Shown one piece after another: positions 16,791 through 26,277 of a stretch of DNA of 40,614 nucleotides (position 1 is the first letter of the stretch; every line of letters starts with the position of its first letter). The stretch is taken from NCBI RefSeq assembly GCF_002632875.1, contig NZ_NJCX01000028.1:1-40614 (forward strand). The letters run 5' to 3'. Position numbers and translations under genes: made by a program. The stretch is from Xenorhabdus kozodoii (GTDB taxonomy: Bacteria; Pseudomonadota; Gammaproteobacteria; Enterobacterales; Enterobacteriaceae). The notes under the pieces were generated by a model that did no database searches, was not told the DNA's origin, and worked only from the letters and a program-made list of their open reading frames with translations.

Positions 16791-19722
16791 ATGATGGGCA
16801 ATGAAAGATTTCTGACCCAACGACAACGTTACCAACCAGTGACGTTGCCGCAGGATTTCTCTGATGAAGAAATGGTTAGAGACTGGACGTTATCGGAAGC
16901 GGACCAGAAAGAAGTTAAGCGCTATCGCACCAACTCCCGTCTATTCATCGCCATTCAACTTTGTGCCGTACGTTTATATGGCCGCTTCCTGATGGAGGTT
17001 AATGACCTGTCGCCACGTATTGTTAGTTACTCAATAGCCAACTTGATTTGCCGCCATCGCTGACTATCAACACCCCAAATCGAGATGCCACGTTTTCCGA
17101 CCAGCGAAAGCACATCTTGACTTACTTAGGCTTTGCCAGATATGACGATAATGCACAGGCTAGTTTGGAAAAGTGGCTGTCTAAGCTGGCTGAACAAGGT
17201 TATTTGCCAGATGAATTGTTTCTGCGAGCAGAGCAATATCTTTTGAACACCAAGGTTATCCTGCCAGGGCCAACCGTGATGGAGCGTTTGATTATCAGTG
17301 TTTGCTCTGATGTTCACGAACGTTTATTTGAATCGCTTTACCAGCAACTATCCACAAAAATTCGGCACGCCATCGATGAGTTGTTGATTGCCTCGCCTGG
17401 CGATCAGCGAACGCTGTTTTACCTTCTGAAAGAGGATCCACCTTCGGCTACCATATCATCGATTCAAAGCTACTTAGAACGTTATCGCTCTCTCGATGAT
17501 ACCGGTATCGATACTATTGAATCCCGGATCGTAGATCCGGCATTTATGGATTATCTTTACAAGCTGGCTCGTCGCTACAACGCCAAAGACATTAAACGAT
17601 TTAAAGAAAACAAGCGCTATTCCTTGATGTTGTGTTTTCTGCTGGAAACACGTAAGGTGTTGTTGGACCACTTGGTAAAGATGCATGATCAGTACATCTT
17701 GGACATGCTACGTAAAAGCAAGCAAGTTCATGAGAAGAAACATCGAGCACTTCGCAAACGTCAAAAGAAAGCCATTGATACAGTACTGGATGCTACCCAT
17801 TTTATCGTGGACTGGCTAGATGATAGACCGTTGAGCAAGGTAGATCTGTGGCAACGCATTGATGAAAAAAACTGCTGGAGTCCATGGATGATTTACATAT
17901 CTTCAAGCGCCTGGAAGAGCGCGGTTACGGAGATCTGCTGTTAGCCCGTTATCCCAGCATGCGAAAGTATTTCTCGGAATTCCTGCACCTGCCGTTTCAG
18001 GCCAAATCCGGTAGTGAACCACTTCTGAAGTCCATACAATTGATTCGTCAGCTTGATGCCGATGAACTGAAAAACCTTCCCAATGACGTACCAACATATT
18101 TCATTCCCAAGGAACTACGGCGCTGCCTGAAAGGCAAAAATGGTAAGATTCAGCGCAATGCCTGGGAACTGAGCGTAGCTATCGCTATGAAGGAAGCGTT
18201 GCGCTCTGGGGATCTATTTTTGCCCAAGAGTAAACAATACGTCTCTTTCTGGGATCTGATGCTGAACCAACACCGTTGGGAGGACACCCGCAAAGCCGCT
18301 TATGAGAAGCTCCAGCAACCATTCAAAGATCAGGTGAAAGCACAATTGATTCTGCAATTTCACCAAAGTGCAGGCGAAGCAGACAAGCGGTTTAACTTGG
18401 ACACCTTTGCCGACATCAAGGGTGGTAATCTTAAGTTGAAACGTTACGACAAGGCAGACATTCCCGAAGAGGTGAAGAAACTCCAGAAGGTCATTGACGC
18501 CAGTATGCCCTCTATTCGCATTGAAGAACTGCTGATGGCGGTGGATAGGGAAACCAATTTTACTCGACACTTTATTCCGGTACAGCAACATCAGTCTAGA
18601 CCCAAGAACTTCTACAAAACACTAATTTCCGCCCTAATTTCCCAAGCCACCAACTTGGGTGTGGTGGCTATGAGTGCAAGCGTTGATAACGTTACCGTGG
18701 ATATGCTGCGTCACGTCTTACAGTTCTATGTACGCGAGGAAACCATCACTGCAGCAAGTGCTGAGATTGTGAACCAACACCACCAATTGCCGTTTAGTGA
18801 GGTTCATGGCTCTGGCCAAGTGTCGTCATCCGATGCGCAACGTTTTAGGATCAGAGCCGATAGCCTATTGGCTGCTTACTATCCTCGGTACTACGGTTAC
18901 TATGAAAAAGCGATAGGTATCTACACTCATGTGTCTGATCAATACTCGGTGTACAGCACCAAAGCCATTTCCTGTAATCCAAGGGAAGCATTGTACGTGC
19001 TTGATGGAATATTGGAAAACAACACCATCCTGAAGATCCGCGAACATACCACCGATACCCATGGTTACACCGAAATCATCTTCGCGCTATGTTACTTGCT
19101 GGGCTATTACTTCATGCCTCGGATCCGAGACCTCAAAGATCAGCAGCTCTATAGAGTGGAGCGTAACGTCAATTACGGTGTGTTCACACCCCTACTAAAT
19201 AAAACGGCGGATCTGGATATTGTTGAAGAGCAGTGGGATGAAATGATCCATGTAGCCGCATCATTAAAGGAACGTACAGCACCGGCGCATGTAATTGTAG
19301 AACGATTGATCAACAACTTCCCTTCCGACCGTTTAGCGAAAGCTTTCACCAACCTAGGTAGGATCATCAAAACCGAATACATTTTGCGTTACATTACCGA
19401 CAAGTACTTGCGCTGCACGGTCCAACTCCAACTCAACAAAGGTGAGTATCGACACAACCTGCCGCGCTGGATCTTTTTTGCTAACCAGGGCGAGTTTACT
19501 ACCGGTGATTACTTGGAGATTATGAATAAGGCAAGTTCGTTAAGCTTAGTGTCCAATGCCATCCTGTACTGGAACACATCTAAGATCAGCAACATTGTAG
19601 ACGAACTCCGAAAGCAAGGTGAGACGGTAGATGATGACCTTTTGGCTCATATTTCCTTACTGCCGTACAAACACGTGTTACCCAATGGTACTTATTTTAT
19701 TGAACATGAGGAAACTAATTAA
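16791..19722 (+). pseudogene. tnpA: Tn-C tnpA, split in three frames
   Basis: Three successive frames together make one Tn3-family transposase of about 977 aa. Frame one (16791-17063) begins FLTQRQRYQPVTLPQDFSDEE. Frame two takes over at about 17041 (LDLPPSLTI) and ends at 17944. Frame three takes over at about 17870 (KLLESMDDLHIFKRLEERGYG) and runs to 19722. Both shifts are -1, consistent with single-base deletions; the second is in an A-run of seven preceding C. The catalytic residues remain (Asp codons at 18832 and 19054, Glu at 19444). It is most simply a pseudogene; ribosomal frameshifting at A_AAA_AAC would rescue only the second break. Confidence 0.8.
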
Positions 19723-20316
19723 ATGGGTGAAGTTCACAACTACTTGCCACACCTAACGGTTAATCAATTGTTGATCCATAATCTTATGACCGCGAAAGCC
19801 CCTTGTTTCGCATTAGGCTACGTAGAGGACCGGAAAGAGAAACGCGGTTTTATTGCTATACGACCTGAAATTCCAATACCGAACCATATAACGCAGCAAG
19901 GCATGAATTTTGGGCATTCCGTTCTTGGCACAAGCCAATACAAGGTGCTTCACTTTGGATTTAAATTCTATGGTAATGCTACGTATCATGGCTTGGTGCC
20001 AGCCGGTAATCCCATCATTCAAGCCGTAATTTCCACCATGCTGGATACTCAGGATTACTTTTTCTTCGCCATTAATCCGGACCAAACTGTTACAGCCTTT
20101 CGTTCCCAATTCGAGGTCAGTAATCTAGCAGGATTACGCGCCAACCAAATACTATTAGGCGATGACAGTTGCTCATTGGAGCAATATGAAAGTGCAGTGG
20201 AGCTCTTTACTAAGAAGCCAGATCCTCCTGGCACAGTGATGACCTGGGTATGTCGTAATAACTGGGATTATCTGGATTTAAAGAAGTACCCACTCGATCT
20301 CAATCCTCGGTCATGA
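19723..20316 (+). CDS. Conserved-looking passenger protein downstream of tnpA, unknown function
   Basis: A 197-aa protein beginning MGEVHNYLPHLTVNQLLIHN. Its ATG follows the tnpA stop with no gap, so it is translationally coupled to the transposase. Motifs include FALGYVEDRKEKRGFIAIRP, GMNFGHSVLGTSQYKVLHFG and FFFAINPDQTVTAFRSQFEV. It is soluble, with no signal peptide. I do not recognise a named family. Its place between tnpA and the element's right end marks it as Tn-C cargo or an accessory to transposition. Confidence 0.65.
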   Translation: MGEVHNYLPHLTVNQLLIHNLMTAKAPCFALGYVEDRKEKRGFIAIRPEIPIPNHITQQGMNFGHSVLGTSQYKVLHFGFKFYGNATYHGLVPAGNPIIQAVISTMLDTQDYFFFAINPDQTVTAFRSQFEVSNLAGLRANQILLGDDSCSLEQYESAVELFTKKPDPPGTVMTWVCRNNWDYLDLKKYPLDLNPRS

Positions 20317-20708
20317 AATGAAGCAAGGGAAAATTACGCAGGAATTTACGGTTTGAGTCATATCAGTTAGGACGAAACCGTAAGTTTCTGTTCAAATGCC
20401 CCCGCTAGTCCATATACCGCATTCCACAGTCAGCAACGTCAGACCGCTGGCTCGATAGCTCTGATTCTCCAGCCTCCGATCTCTGATTTCACCCAGCCGA
20501 TGCATAAAGACCGCTCGAGCAAGGTCATTGCGAGCCTCACCTTTCATATGGAAAATAAAAAGGCTGATGGCGGACTGTTCCGGCCACTACGGCATAATGA
20601 AAAAGCTTAGCGTACTATTTTTTCCGAATTCTGTGGTTACCCGTTCTACAATCAGTTGGGGCTCATCCAGTTGCGAGGCTTCCGTGGGCGAAGGCATGAT
20701 TCTGTCCG

Positions 20709-20742
20709 AGAGCCGGATGCGTTAGAATCGCACGTCCGGTTC
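20709..20742 (+). ncRNA. Group II intron domain V remnant
   Basis: The 34-nt stretch folds as domain V. GAGCCGGA pairs with TCCGGTTC (an outer stem with the conserved AGC triad), and TGCG pairs with CGCA around a small loop, with the CG bulge before the last arm. No intron-encoded reverse transcriptase is present in the window. The rest of 20403-20932 holds only this probable 3' intron end. Confidence 0.6.
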
Positions 20743-20932
20743 GATGAGCGGGGTGTGGAAACGGGATTTATGGTCAGGACAGTAAGGCACCGCCAATCGA
20801 AAGAGGCAGCAACAGATATGCCTGACCTGCAAAATTACCGCGCCACATCTCAACTCTACCCATTTTCCAAGCGGACCCCACTCAACGAAGAAACAACATT
20901 ATGTTGATTTTTATTCTGATTATATGTCGTCC

Positions 20933-21724
20933 TTAAATACAAGAACCACCGGAAACATCAATAACTTGTCCTGTAATCCAACGACTATCATCAGAAGCGA
21001 GAAATCCGACAAGAGAAGAAATATCATCTGGAGTACCAACTCGTGAAAAAACGGATAAGTTGCTAGCTTCCTGTCGAGCATTGTCCTCATTCAACCACCT
21101 GCTGTTCATATCAGTGTCTACAATCCCTGGAGCAATAGCATTAACCGTTATTTTTCTTGCACCAAGTTCAGCAGCTAAAGCTAAGGTCAGAGAATCTATG
21201 GCACCTTTTGAAGAAATATAAATTGTTGCTTTTGTCTGAGCTACTACTCTGGTTAATGATGTAGATACGTTAATTATTCTCCCTCCTTCTCTAATGTAAG
21301 GTAAAGCTGCTTGTATTAAAAAAAATGGAGCTTCAAGGTTAACTGATAACACGGACTTGAAAATATCTTCGTTTGTCGATGATATGGATGCTAAAGGAGC
21401 AATTCCTGCGCAGTTAATAAGAATATCCAATCCCTCATATCCTCTTTTCTCCAACTCCTGATAAAATTTACTCCACAACTCATCACTGCCTTTTTTGCCG
21501 TTTTCAATGAAATTGGCTTGGATAACACATGTTTCTGCTCCCAATATTTGAGCAGCATCGGCGACATCTAATGCAGCTTCAGAATGCTCAGCATAGTGAA
21601 TTCCTATAAAAGAAACTCCATCTAGTGCGAGTTTTTCTACAATGGCTCTGCCAATCCCTCGTGAACCGCCAGTAACTAAAGCAACTTTACCATTTAGTTT
21701 ATTACTTGCTTCTAAAGTAACCAT
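20933..21724 (-). CDS. SDR-family oxidoreductase
   Basis: A 263-aa short-chain dehydrogenase/reductase. The cofactor motif TGGSRGIG is at 18-25, NCAG at 104-107, the catalytic Ser near 156 and YxxxK at 169-173 (YISSK). The C-terminus PGIVDTDM and GQVIDVSGG is typical of classical SDRs such as FabG-like enzymes. It probably uses NADP(H) on a carbonyl or hydroxyl; the substrate is unknown. It lies ~140 bp downstream of the MFS transporter in the same direction, and may serve with it and the cupin in handling one compound. Confidence 0.9.
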   Translation of the reverse strand: MVTLEASNKLNGKVALVTGGSRGIGRAIVEKLALDGVSFIGIHYAEHSEAALDVADAAQILGAETCVIQANFIENGKKGSDELWSKFYQELEKRGYEGLDILINCAGIAPLASISSTNEDIFKSVLSVNLEAPFFLIQAALPYIREGGRIINVSTSLTRVVAQTKATIYISSKGAIDSLTLALAAELGARKITVNAIAPGIVDTDMNSRWLNEDNARQEASNLSVFSRVGTPDDISSLVGFLASDDSRWITGQVIDVSGGSCI

Positions 21725-21865
21725 TTATGTCTCCATATTCTATTAAACTAATAGTGATTTAATTCTAGCTTGATGTGACTGAAAAATTTATAAGCTCTTA
21801 ATTTTTTGGTGATATAGATTGCCACTTATTATCATTGACTATAAATATATTTATATTACTTATTC

Positions 21866-23038
21866 TTAATTTGTTTTTAATAATGTTTCATTTTCTTTTT
21901 TAAAAAGAATTTGTTGTAAGATAAGCACACATAAGACAAAAACAACCAAAACTGCGCCTGTCCAAGTGGCAACTACGGGATTTTCACCAAAAATACCCAT
22001 GGTAAATGAACTGAATGTGGTTCCTGACGTTACACCTAAGGTTACTAAAGTAGTATGAACAGTGGTGACTAGATACCCAGTTCCTCCCGCTTTAGTAACT
22101 CGTGTTACTAAAGCGGGATTCATAGAAATTCCTATTAATCCAACAATAAGAACCATAACTAGAGTTATTGTTTTCACATGACTAAATAAAGATAAATTAA
22201 TTAGTGCAACAAACAGAATTGAATGTCCAGTTATCAGAACGCCGACTGGATGTGCATCGGCAAATCGTCCTACAATTAAATTACCAATAACAGTGCAGAT
22301 ACCATAGCCTAAGAGAATTGCAGTAGTTGCATCTGAACTGAAGCCTGCATTTTCTTGCAACAAAGGAGTAAAAAAAGAAAAGGAACCATATGCTGCCCCA
22401 ATGGTAAGAAAACTAACAAGATAGCATAACCACAGCTTTGGTGATCTTAAATTACGCAGATCCTCGGCAGACTCACCTTCAGATGCTTTTTCAAAATCAG
22501 GTAAACCCTTAGCTACAATGAGACTAATAACTAATGCAGCAACTCCTAGTAGATAAAAACATGCTTGCCAGTCCCACTGACTAGCTATATAGTGACTCAT
22601 CGGCAGACCAATGACTGTTCCCATTGTTAAACCACTTAACACAATAGAAACCCCACGCCCAATTTGAGACGGAGATGGAGCTAAACGTGCTGCAATTATT
22701 ATAGATAGGCCGAAGGTTGCTCCAGACAAACAGCCAGTAATCAGACGAGCCAATGCCAACCACCAATATTGATGTACTACAGGCGCTACTAATTCGATCA
22801 CAGCATATCCAGCGATAACACAGGATAATGCTAGACGTGGTGGTTGACGGCGTAAAAAAAATGTTATGACAGGAGCCCCTATGGCCATTCCTAGTGCATA
22901 AATTGACACCAGAAGCCCTACACGGCTTATTGATTCATTAAGATCAGTCGCAATGCTAGGTAACATTCCAGCAGTTTGTAATTCGCTCATTGTGACAATA
23001 AGAATTGCCATCATTAAAATATATAAATAGCGTTTCAA
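21866..23038 (-). CDS. MFS drug/metabolite efflux transporter
   Basis: A 390-aa inner-membrane protein with about 12 hydrophobic segments, beginning YLYILMMAILIVTMSELQTA. It has the MFS features ALGMAIGAPVITFFLRRQPP (loop 2-3 region) and ARLITGCLSGATFGLSIIIA (motif C-like region), and matches the DHA1 (12-TM drug:H+ antiporter, AraJ/YdhP-like) layout. Its ATG overlaps the stop of the upstream cupin gene by 4 bp, so the pair is translationally coupled. A TetR gene just beyond is the likely regulator. Confidence 0.88.
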   Translation of the reverse strand: MKRYLYILMMAILIVTMSELQTAGMLPSIATDLNESISRVGLLVSIYALGMAIGAPVITFFLRRQPPRLALSCVIAGYAVIELVAPVVHQYWWLALARLITGCLSGATFGLSIIIAARLAPSPSQIGRGVSIVLSGLTMGTVIGLPMSHYIASQWDWQACFYLLGVAALVISLIVAKGLPDFEKASEGESAEDLRNLRSPKLWLCYLVSFLTIGAAYGSFSFFTPLLQENAGFSSDATTAILLGYGICTVIGNLIVGRFADAHPVGVLITGHSILFVALINLSLFSHVKTITLVMVLIVGLIGISMNPALVTRVTKAGGTGYLVTTVHTTLVTLGVTSGTTFSSFTMGIFGENPVVATWTGAVLVVFVLCVLILQQILFKKENETLLKTN

Positions 23039-23550
23039 ATTTTCACCTCTTGATATGAACCATACTTTGCTCCTATCACACGAGCGAATTCCTGATTAGT
23101 GTTGGAAACTTCAGGAATCGGACGACCAGCTTGTGCAGTTAACCCCACTTCAAAGAAAAATCGTTCAAATCCTCCTGGAGTAAAAATCAGCAATTGTTTT
23201 GCAAAATCTCTTGTTGTATTTCTAAAACCATGCATCATTCCTTGCGGAACAAACACTAGGCTTCCAGCTGTAGCAGTGAAGGTTTGCTCACCAGCTGATA
23301 TTTCAAGACTCCCGTATGTCACATAAAAAATCTCATCTTCATTTTCATGGTTATGCCTCGGAGGACCACCTCCTGGTGGAATTGTGGCTTCAAGTATTGA
23401 TACTCTCCCGCATGTTTCTTCTGTATCTATTAATTGTGTATACAGATCTCCATTCATCCAAACCGCTTTTCCTTCACCTGTTCGTAGGTGTAAAGCAGTT
23501 TGGTTTTCACTAGGTAAAGTGTCTTTTTCATGATGAACAGCATTCTTCAT
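23035..23550 (-). CDS. Cupin-domain protein
   Basis: A 171-aa protein with a single cupin barrel. Motif 1 (GGGPPRHNHENEDEIFYVTYG at about residues 75-95) carries the metal-binding His and Glu residues, and motif 2 (GSLVFVPQGMMHGF) a further His. Members include dioxygenases and ligand-binding proteins; the substrate is unknown. It is co-transcribed with the MFS transporter (4-bp overlap). Confidence 0.85.
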   Translation of the reverse strand: MKNAVHHEKDTLPSENQTALHLRTGEGKAVWMNGDLYTQLIDTEETCGRVSILEATIPPGGGPPRHNHENEDEIFYVTYGSLEISAGEQTFTATAGSLVFVPQGMMHGFRNTTRDFAKQLLIFTPGGFERFFFEVGLTAQAGRPIPEVSNTNQEFARVIGAKYGSYQEVKI

Positions 23551-23688
23551 TTTCTTGCTCCATGTATTTTTTATCGTTCAATATAAAACTAGATATAAGT
23601 GAATTTCACAAAAAAAAGTTAATATTCAAAATCCAATTTTTTATTGATTATTACAAAAATAGATAAAAAAATTATATTGATTTCTAGA

Positions 23689-24270
23689 CTAAAGACCTGA
23701 CACAATGCCTTCGATTACATCATTTAGATACTCTTTCTCAGGCATAGACTGTCTAAGGATAAGAAGACCATAATAACTAGCTAAAAAAGCTCTGGTTACC
23801 TCTATCACAGAACGTTTCTTAGATATTTCATTATTATCCATTCCCTCTTTTATTAGTTGTGATAGAGCAACTTCTATTTTAGTAACGTAGTGGCGATTAA
23901 TATGTTCTACGACAGGATCTTTATTATTTCGCTCAAAAACTGAGTGCAACGCCATACAACCTCGGTGTGTATCAGATTCAAGATCAGCAGTAATTCCCCA
24001 CAACAAGAATGCCTTAAGCCTTTCTTTTACTGAACCTATGTCATTTAAAATGCTTTTCTGGATTTCAAATCCTAATTCGTGATAACGGCGTAAAACTTGC
24101 TCATATAATTTTTGCTTACTACCAAAAGCGTGGTACAAACTACCAGACCCAATACCAGTTTTTTCACATAGCTTTTTGGTGGAGCTAGCCTCATAACCAT
24201 GAGTCCAGAAGACATCCATAGCAGAATCTAGAACATCGACGCTGTCGTACTCTTTTGGCCTACCTCTCAT
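23689..24270 (-). CDS. TetR/AcrR-family regulator
   Basis: A 193-aa regulator. The N-terminal helix-turn-helix region spans about residues 8-55 (VLDSAMDVFWTHGYEASSTK, KTGIGSGSLYHAFGSKQKLYE), followed by a helical ligand domain. It is upstream of the cupin-MFS-SDR genes in the same direction, and was once probably divergent from the MFS gene now broken at 24653. It likely represses one or both transporters until a ligand binds. Confidence 0.9.
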   Translation of the reverse strand: MRGRPKEYDSVDVLDSAMDVFWTHGYEASSTKKLCEKTGIGSGSLYHAFGSKQKLYEQVLRRYHELGFEIQKSILNDIGSVKERLKAFLLWGITADLESDTHRGCMALHSVFERNNKDPVVEHINRHYVTKIEVALSQLIKEGMDNNEISKKRSVIEVTRAFLASYYGLLILRQSMPEKEYLNDVIEGIVSGL

Positions 24271-24409
24271 CTAAGAACACCTCTAAATTATGTTTATTTT
24301 TTATATATATTACTTTTGTAACGAACAGTCAACAATTAAAAACCAATAAACAGGAGCTATGGGATCTGTCGTATTAACAGCGAAATCTCAAGCAAAAATG
24401 AGTTCGTTT

Positions 24410-24572
24410 ATTTTCCTTTTCGCATCTGAAAAAGCGTTACTGGGGTCAGCATTTTTGAGGTAGAGGCTATTTTTGTGCAACGGTGGGTCAGTTAACAGAT
24501 GAGATGATAAAGGCCTATTTGGAACATCACTTTGAACCGAACCCGGATGATCACTTCAGGATGGACAATTGA
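24410..24572 (+). pseudogene. tnpA: IS200/IS605-family tnpA, C-terminal remnant with a nonsense mutation
   Basis: The frame HLKKRYWGQHF-stop-GRGYFCATVGQLTDEMIKAY then LEHHFEPNPDDHFRMDN matches the end of Y1-type IS200 transposases, where the stop stands for the usual Trp (TGG to TGA at 24456). The upstream part is missing or unrecognisable. The right-end hairpins of the IS follow at 24573-24643. Confidence 0.75.
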
Positions 24573-24643
24573 CGCATCGTTCAGCCGATGCGTATCCGGA
24601 CTTTCAGTCCGTTAATCACTAACCCACCGACTTTAGTCGGTGG
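24573..24643 (+). repeat. IS200/IS605-type right-end hairpins
   Basis: Three stem-loops in a row mark the right end: ACGCATCG/CGATGCGT around TTCAGC, CGGACT/AGTCCG around TTC, and CCACCGAC/GTCGGTGG around TTTA (24624-24643). This arrangement is known at single-strand-transposed IS ends. The broken MFS gene resumes about ten bases later. Confidence 0.7.
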
Positions 24644-24652
24644 TTGTTGAGT

Positions 24653-24939
24653 TAGGTGTAGCTCTGTGTGGATTAACATTTGGTGGCGTGGCAACATTGT
24701 TACAAACAGCTTCTGCAGATGGTGCTGATGTAGCTCAATCCATAGTTGTTACGGTTTGGAACTTAGCTATTGTGGGTGGTGGCATTATAGGAGGAATACT
24801 TCTTGAAACCAGCGGGGTGTCTTCACTTCCTTGAGCTACATGCCTATTGTTATTGGTTGGATTAATAGTAACTTGGCAGGCTCAAAAATATGATTTTCCT
24901 TATAGTCGGCAAACTGTTCTACCGCATTAACAGAAATAA
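24653..24939 (+). pseudogene. MFS transporter, C-terminal remnant
   Basis: The frame reads ELGVALCGLTFGGVATLLQT, ADVAQSIVVTVWNLAIVGGG and IIGGILLETSGVSSLP, then a stop, then TCLLLLVGLIVTWQAQKYDF and PYSRQTVLPH. The pattern is the last two to three helices of a DHA-type MFS transporter, different from the one at 21866. Its front is replaced by IS200-like sequence and it has an internal stop (24835), so it is non-functional. Confidence 0.75.
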
Positions 24940-25009
24940 CTTAAACGAAAGTTAGTTGATTGATATTTATAAAATTAGCTAGGAAAAACCTGCATACTCA
25001 CACATATAG

Positions 25010-25092
25010 AGTTATCGAGGCGGGATCATTCCCGCCGTTCTCTCACATACATAGACGCCTCCACCGTACATACGGTTTCGTATACGGCTGTT
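25010..25092 (-). ncRNA. Group II intron 3' end (domains V-VI) remnant
   Basis: On the minus strand, AGCCGTATAC...GTACGGT (25063-25089) has the domain V pattern with the AGC triad and GAAA-like loop. It is followed by GAGAGAACGGCGGG and a 7-bp stem (25019-25036) that fits domain VI and the 3' terminus. No intron open reading frame is nearby, and orientation is opposite to the remnant at 20709. Confidence 0.5.
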
Positions 25093-25113
25093 ACTGTTTG
25101 CATTGAAGTCACG

Positions 25114-25138
25114 GAGAACACCCTTGCTGGGTGTTCTC
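25114..25138. terminator. 10-bp perfect stem-loop
   Basis: GAGAACACCC and GGGTGTTCTC flank a 5-nt loop. There is no T-run on either side. It may be a remnant hairpin near the intron end, or insulate the downstream genes. Confidence 0.35.
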
Positions 25139-25155
25139 ACCACAGATGCACCAAT

Positions 25156-25185
25156 AATAAACCTATCCGATCGGATAGGTTTATT
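25156..25185. promoter_or_regulatory. Perfect 30-bp palindrome, candidate operator
   Basis: Two 15-bp arms (AATAAACCTATCCGA and its exact complement) abut, centred at 25170/25171. It lies 70 bp before the first gene of the flavoenzyme cluster. Neither side has a T-tract, so an operator for a dimeric regulator (LuxR or TetR type) is more likely than a terminator. Confidence 0.5.
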
Positions 25186-25254
25186 CTGCCTTACTGAGAT
25201 ATATCATCCTAATGATCATTGTTAAACATCTATTTTATCGTAATAGGCTAAATC

Positions 25255-26256
25255 ATGCTGATATCCCATTCCGAGCTCATAATCTCACCAATAAAGAAAC
25301 AAATACGAGCAGAGGCTCAAAAGGTAATTTCATTTCTCTCTAAAACTAATTTACCTACTTATTTGATTGAAATAGAAGGTATTACATCCATTTTTAGCCC
25401 AACTGTTTTTTCCCAAGAAGTGATAAATCATTACTTTCTTCATGCAAATACAGGTGAAGTCACGACAGGATATACCTGTCAACTAGCTATTTTCAATGAA
25501 CTATCTGATTCTGGAAAAACAATTTGCACAGTAATCAATGCTGATCACATTGATTTGATTGCTGATGCATTCCAAGCTGGGTTTATTTTTGGCGGACTTA
25601 CGTCAAGAATTGATGAAAGTGGAAATATAATTGATTTGGTTCAATTAGTTATATCAAACAATACACATTCACATTCACATTCACATTCACATACACCACA
25701 CCCATTCGTCCAATTACCAGATGGAGGGATTTCTGATGGTACTTTGACACTTCGCATCACTGATAAAAGCGATAGCCTCATTTTGTATCAGAATCAGTAT
25801 GATCCTGTAACCCGCCATTGGTCTATTTATCCTGATAAAAGTTACGAAGCTATAGAAAAAGAAGCAAAGCTCGCAAAACTGAAATGGTTGCTTGGCGAAA
25901 AAATGTCTCTCACTATTTTTGAAAATGTTAGCGGCAATGCTGTTGGCTATATAAGCCTTCGTCCTGTTATTCCTCCCAAAGTTGCAGATGTTGGCTACGG
26001 TATTTTTCTAGATTATCGTGGACTTGGTTATGCCAGTCGCGCTTTAAATATATTTACCGAGTGGGCATTCAATTCAGCAGGATTTGTCAGAATCGAGCTT
26101 GGAGTTAAAGCTGGAAATATCGCTTCTAAAAAAGCTGCAATAAAAGCCGGTTATATTCAAGAGAGTATATGCCAGGGCCGGTTGATAAATAGTGATGGCA
26201 CTTTCAGTGATCAACTCAGCTTCATCAAACTTAATCCTGTGATCACACGTAGTTAA
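25255..26256 (+). CDS. GNAT-family N-acetyltransferase with N-terminal extension
   Basis: A 333-aa protein. The C-terminal ~140 residues are a RimJ/RimL-type GNAT domain: VGYGIFLDYRGLGYASRALN (acetyl-CoA loop region) and RIELGVKAGNIASKKAAIKA with GYIQESICQGR. The N-terminal ~145 residues are of unknown fold and end in a His-Ser run (HSHSHSHSHT) encoded by five copies of ACATTC at about 25663-25692. It is the first gene of a co-directional set with two flavoenzymes and a flavin reductase. A role in N- or O-acetylating a small molecule is inference. Confidence 0.8.
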   Translation: MLISHSELIISPIKKQIRAEAQKVISFLSKTNLPTYLIEIEGITSIFSPTVFSQEVINHYFLHANTGEVTTGYTCQLAIFNELSDSGKTICTVINADHIDLIADAFQAGFIFGGLTSRIDESGNIIDLVQLVISNNTHSHSHSHSHTPHPFVQLPDGGISDGTLTLRITDKSDSLILYQNQYDPVTRHWSIYPDKSYEAIEKEAKLAKLKWLLGEKMSLTIFENVSGNAVGYISLRPVIPPKVADVGYGIFLDYRGLGYASRALNIFTEWAFNSAGFVRIELGVKAGNIASKKAAIKAGYIQESICQGRLINSDGTFSDQLSFIKLNPVITRS

Positions 26257-26277
26257 TTCATACTACTGAGGTACTCA

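Larger units (their letters stand above)
15384..20402 (+). mobile_element. Tn-C: Tn3-family transposon with RHH/ParE cassette
   Basis: The gene order is resolvase (minus), res-like region, antitoxin, toxin, tnpA (plus, frameshifted) and a passenger. Possible ends both begin GGGGCA: left end from 15384 rightward, right end from 20402 leftward (GGGGCATTTGAACAGAAAC). They agree at about 13 of the first 18 bases by eye, a weaker match than usual. No target duplication is visible (AGTGT versus CGCTA). The element boundaries are therefore approximate. Confidence 0.6.

Noticed and set aside
25663-25692. Short tandem repeat considered as a CRISPR or iteron array
   Set aside because: The 6-bp unit is in frame within a coding sequence and has no spacers.
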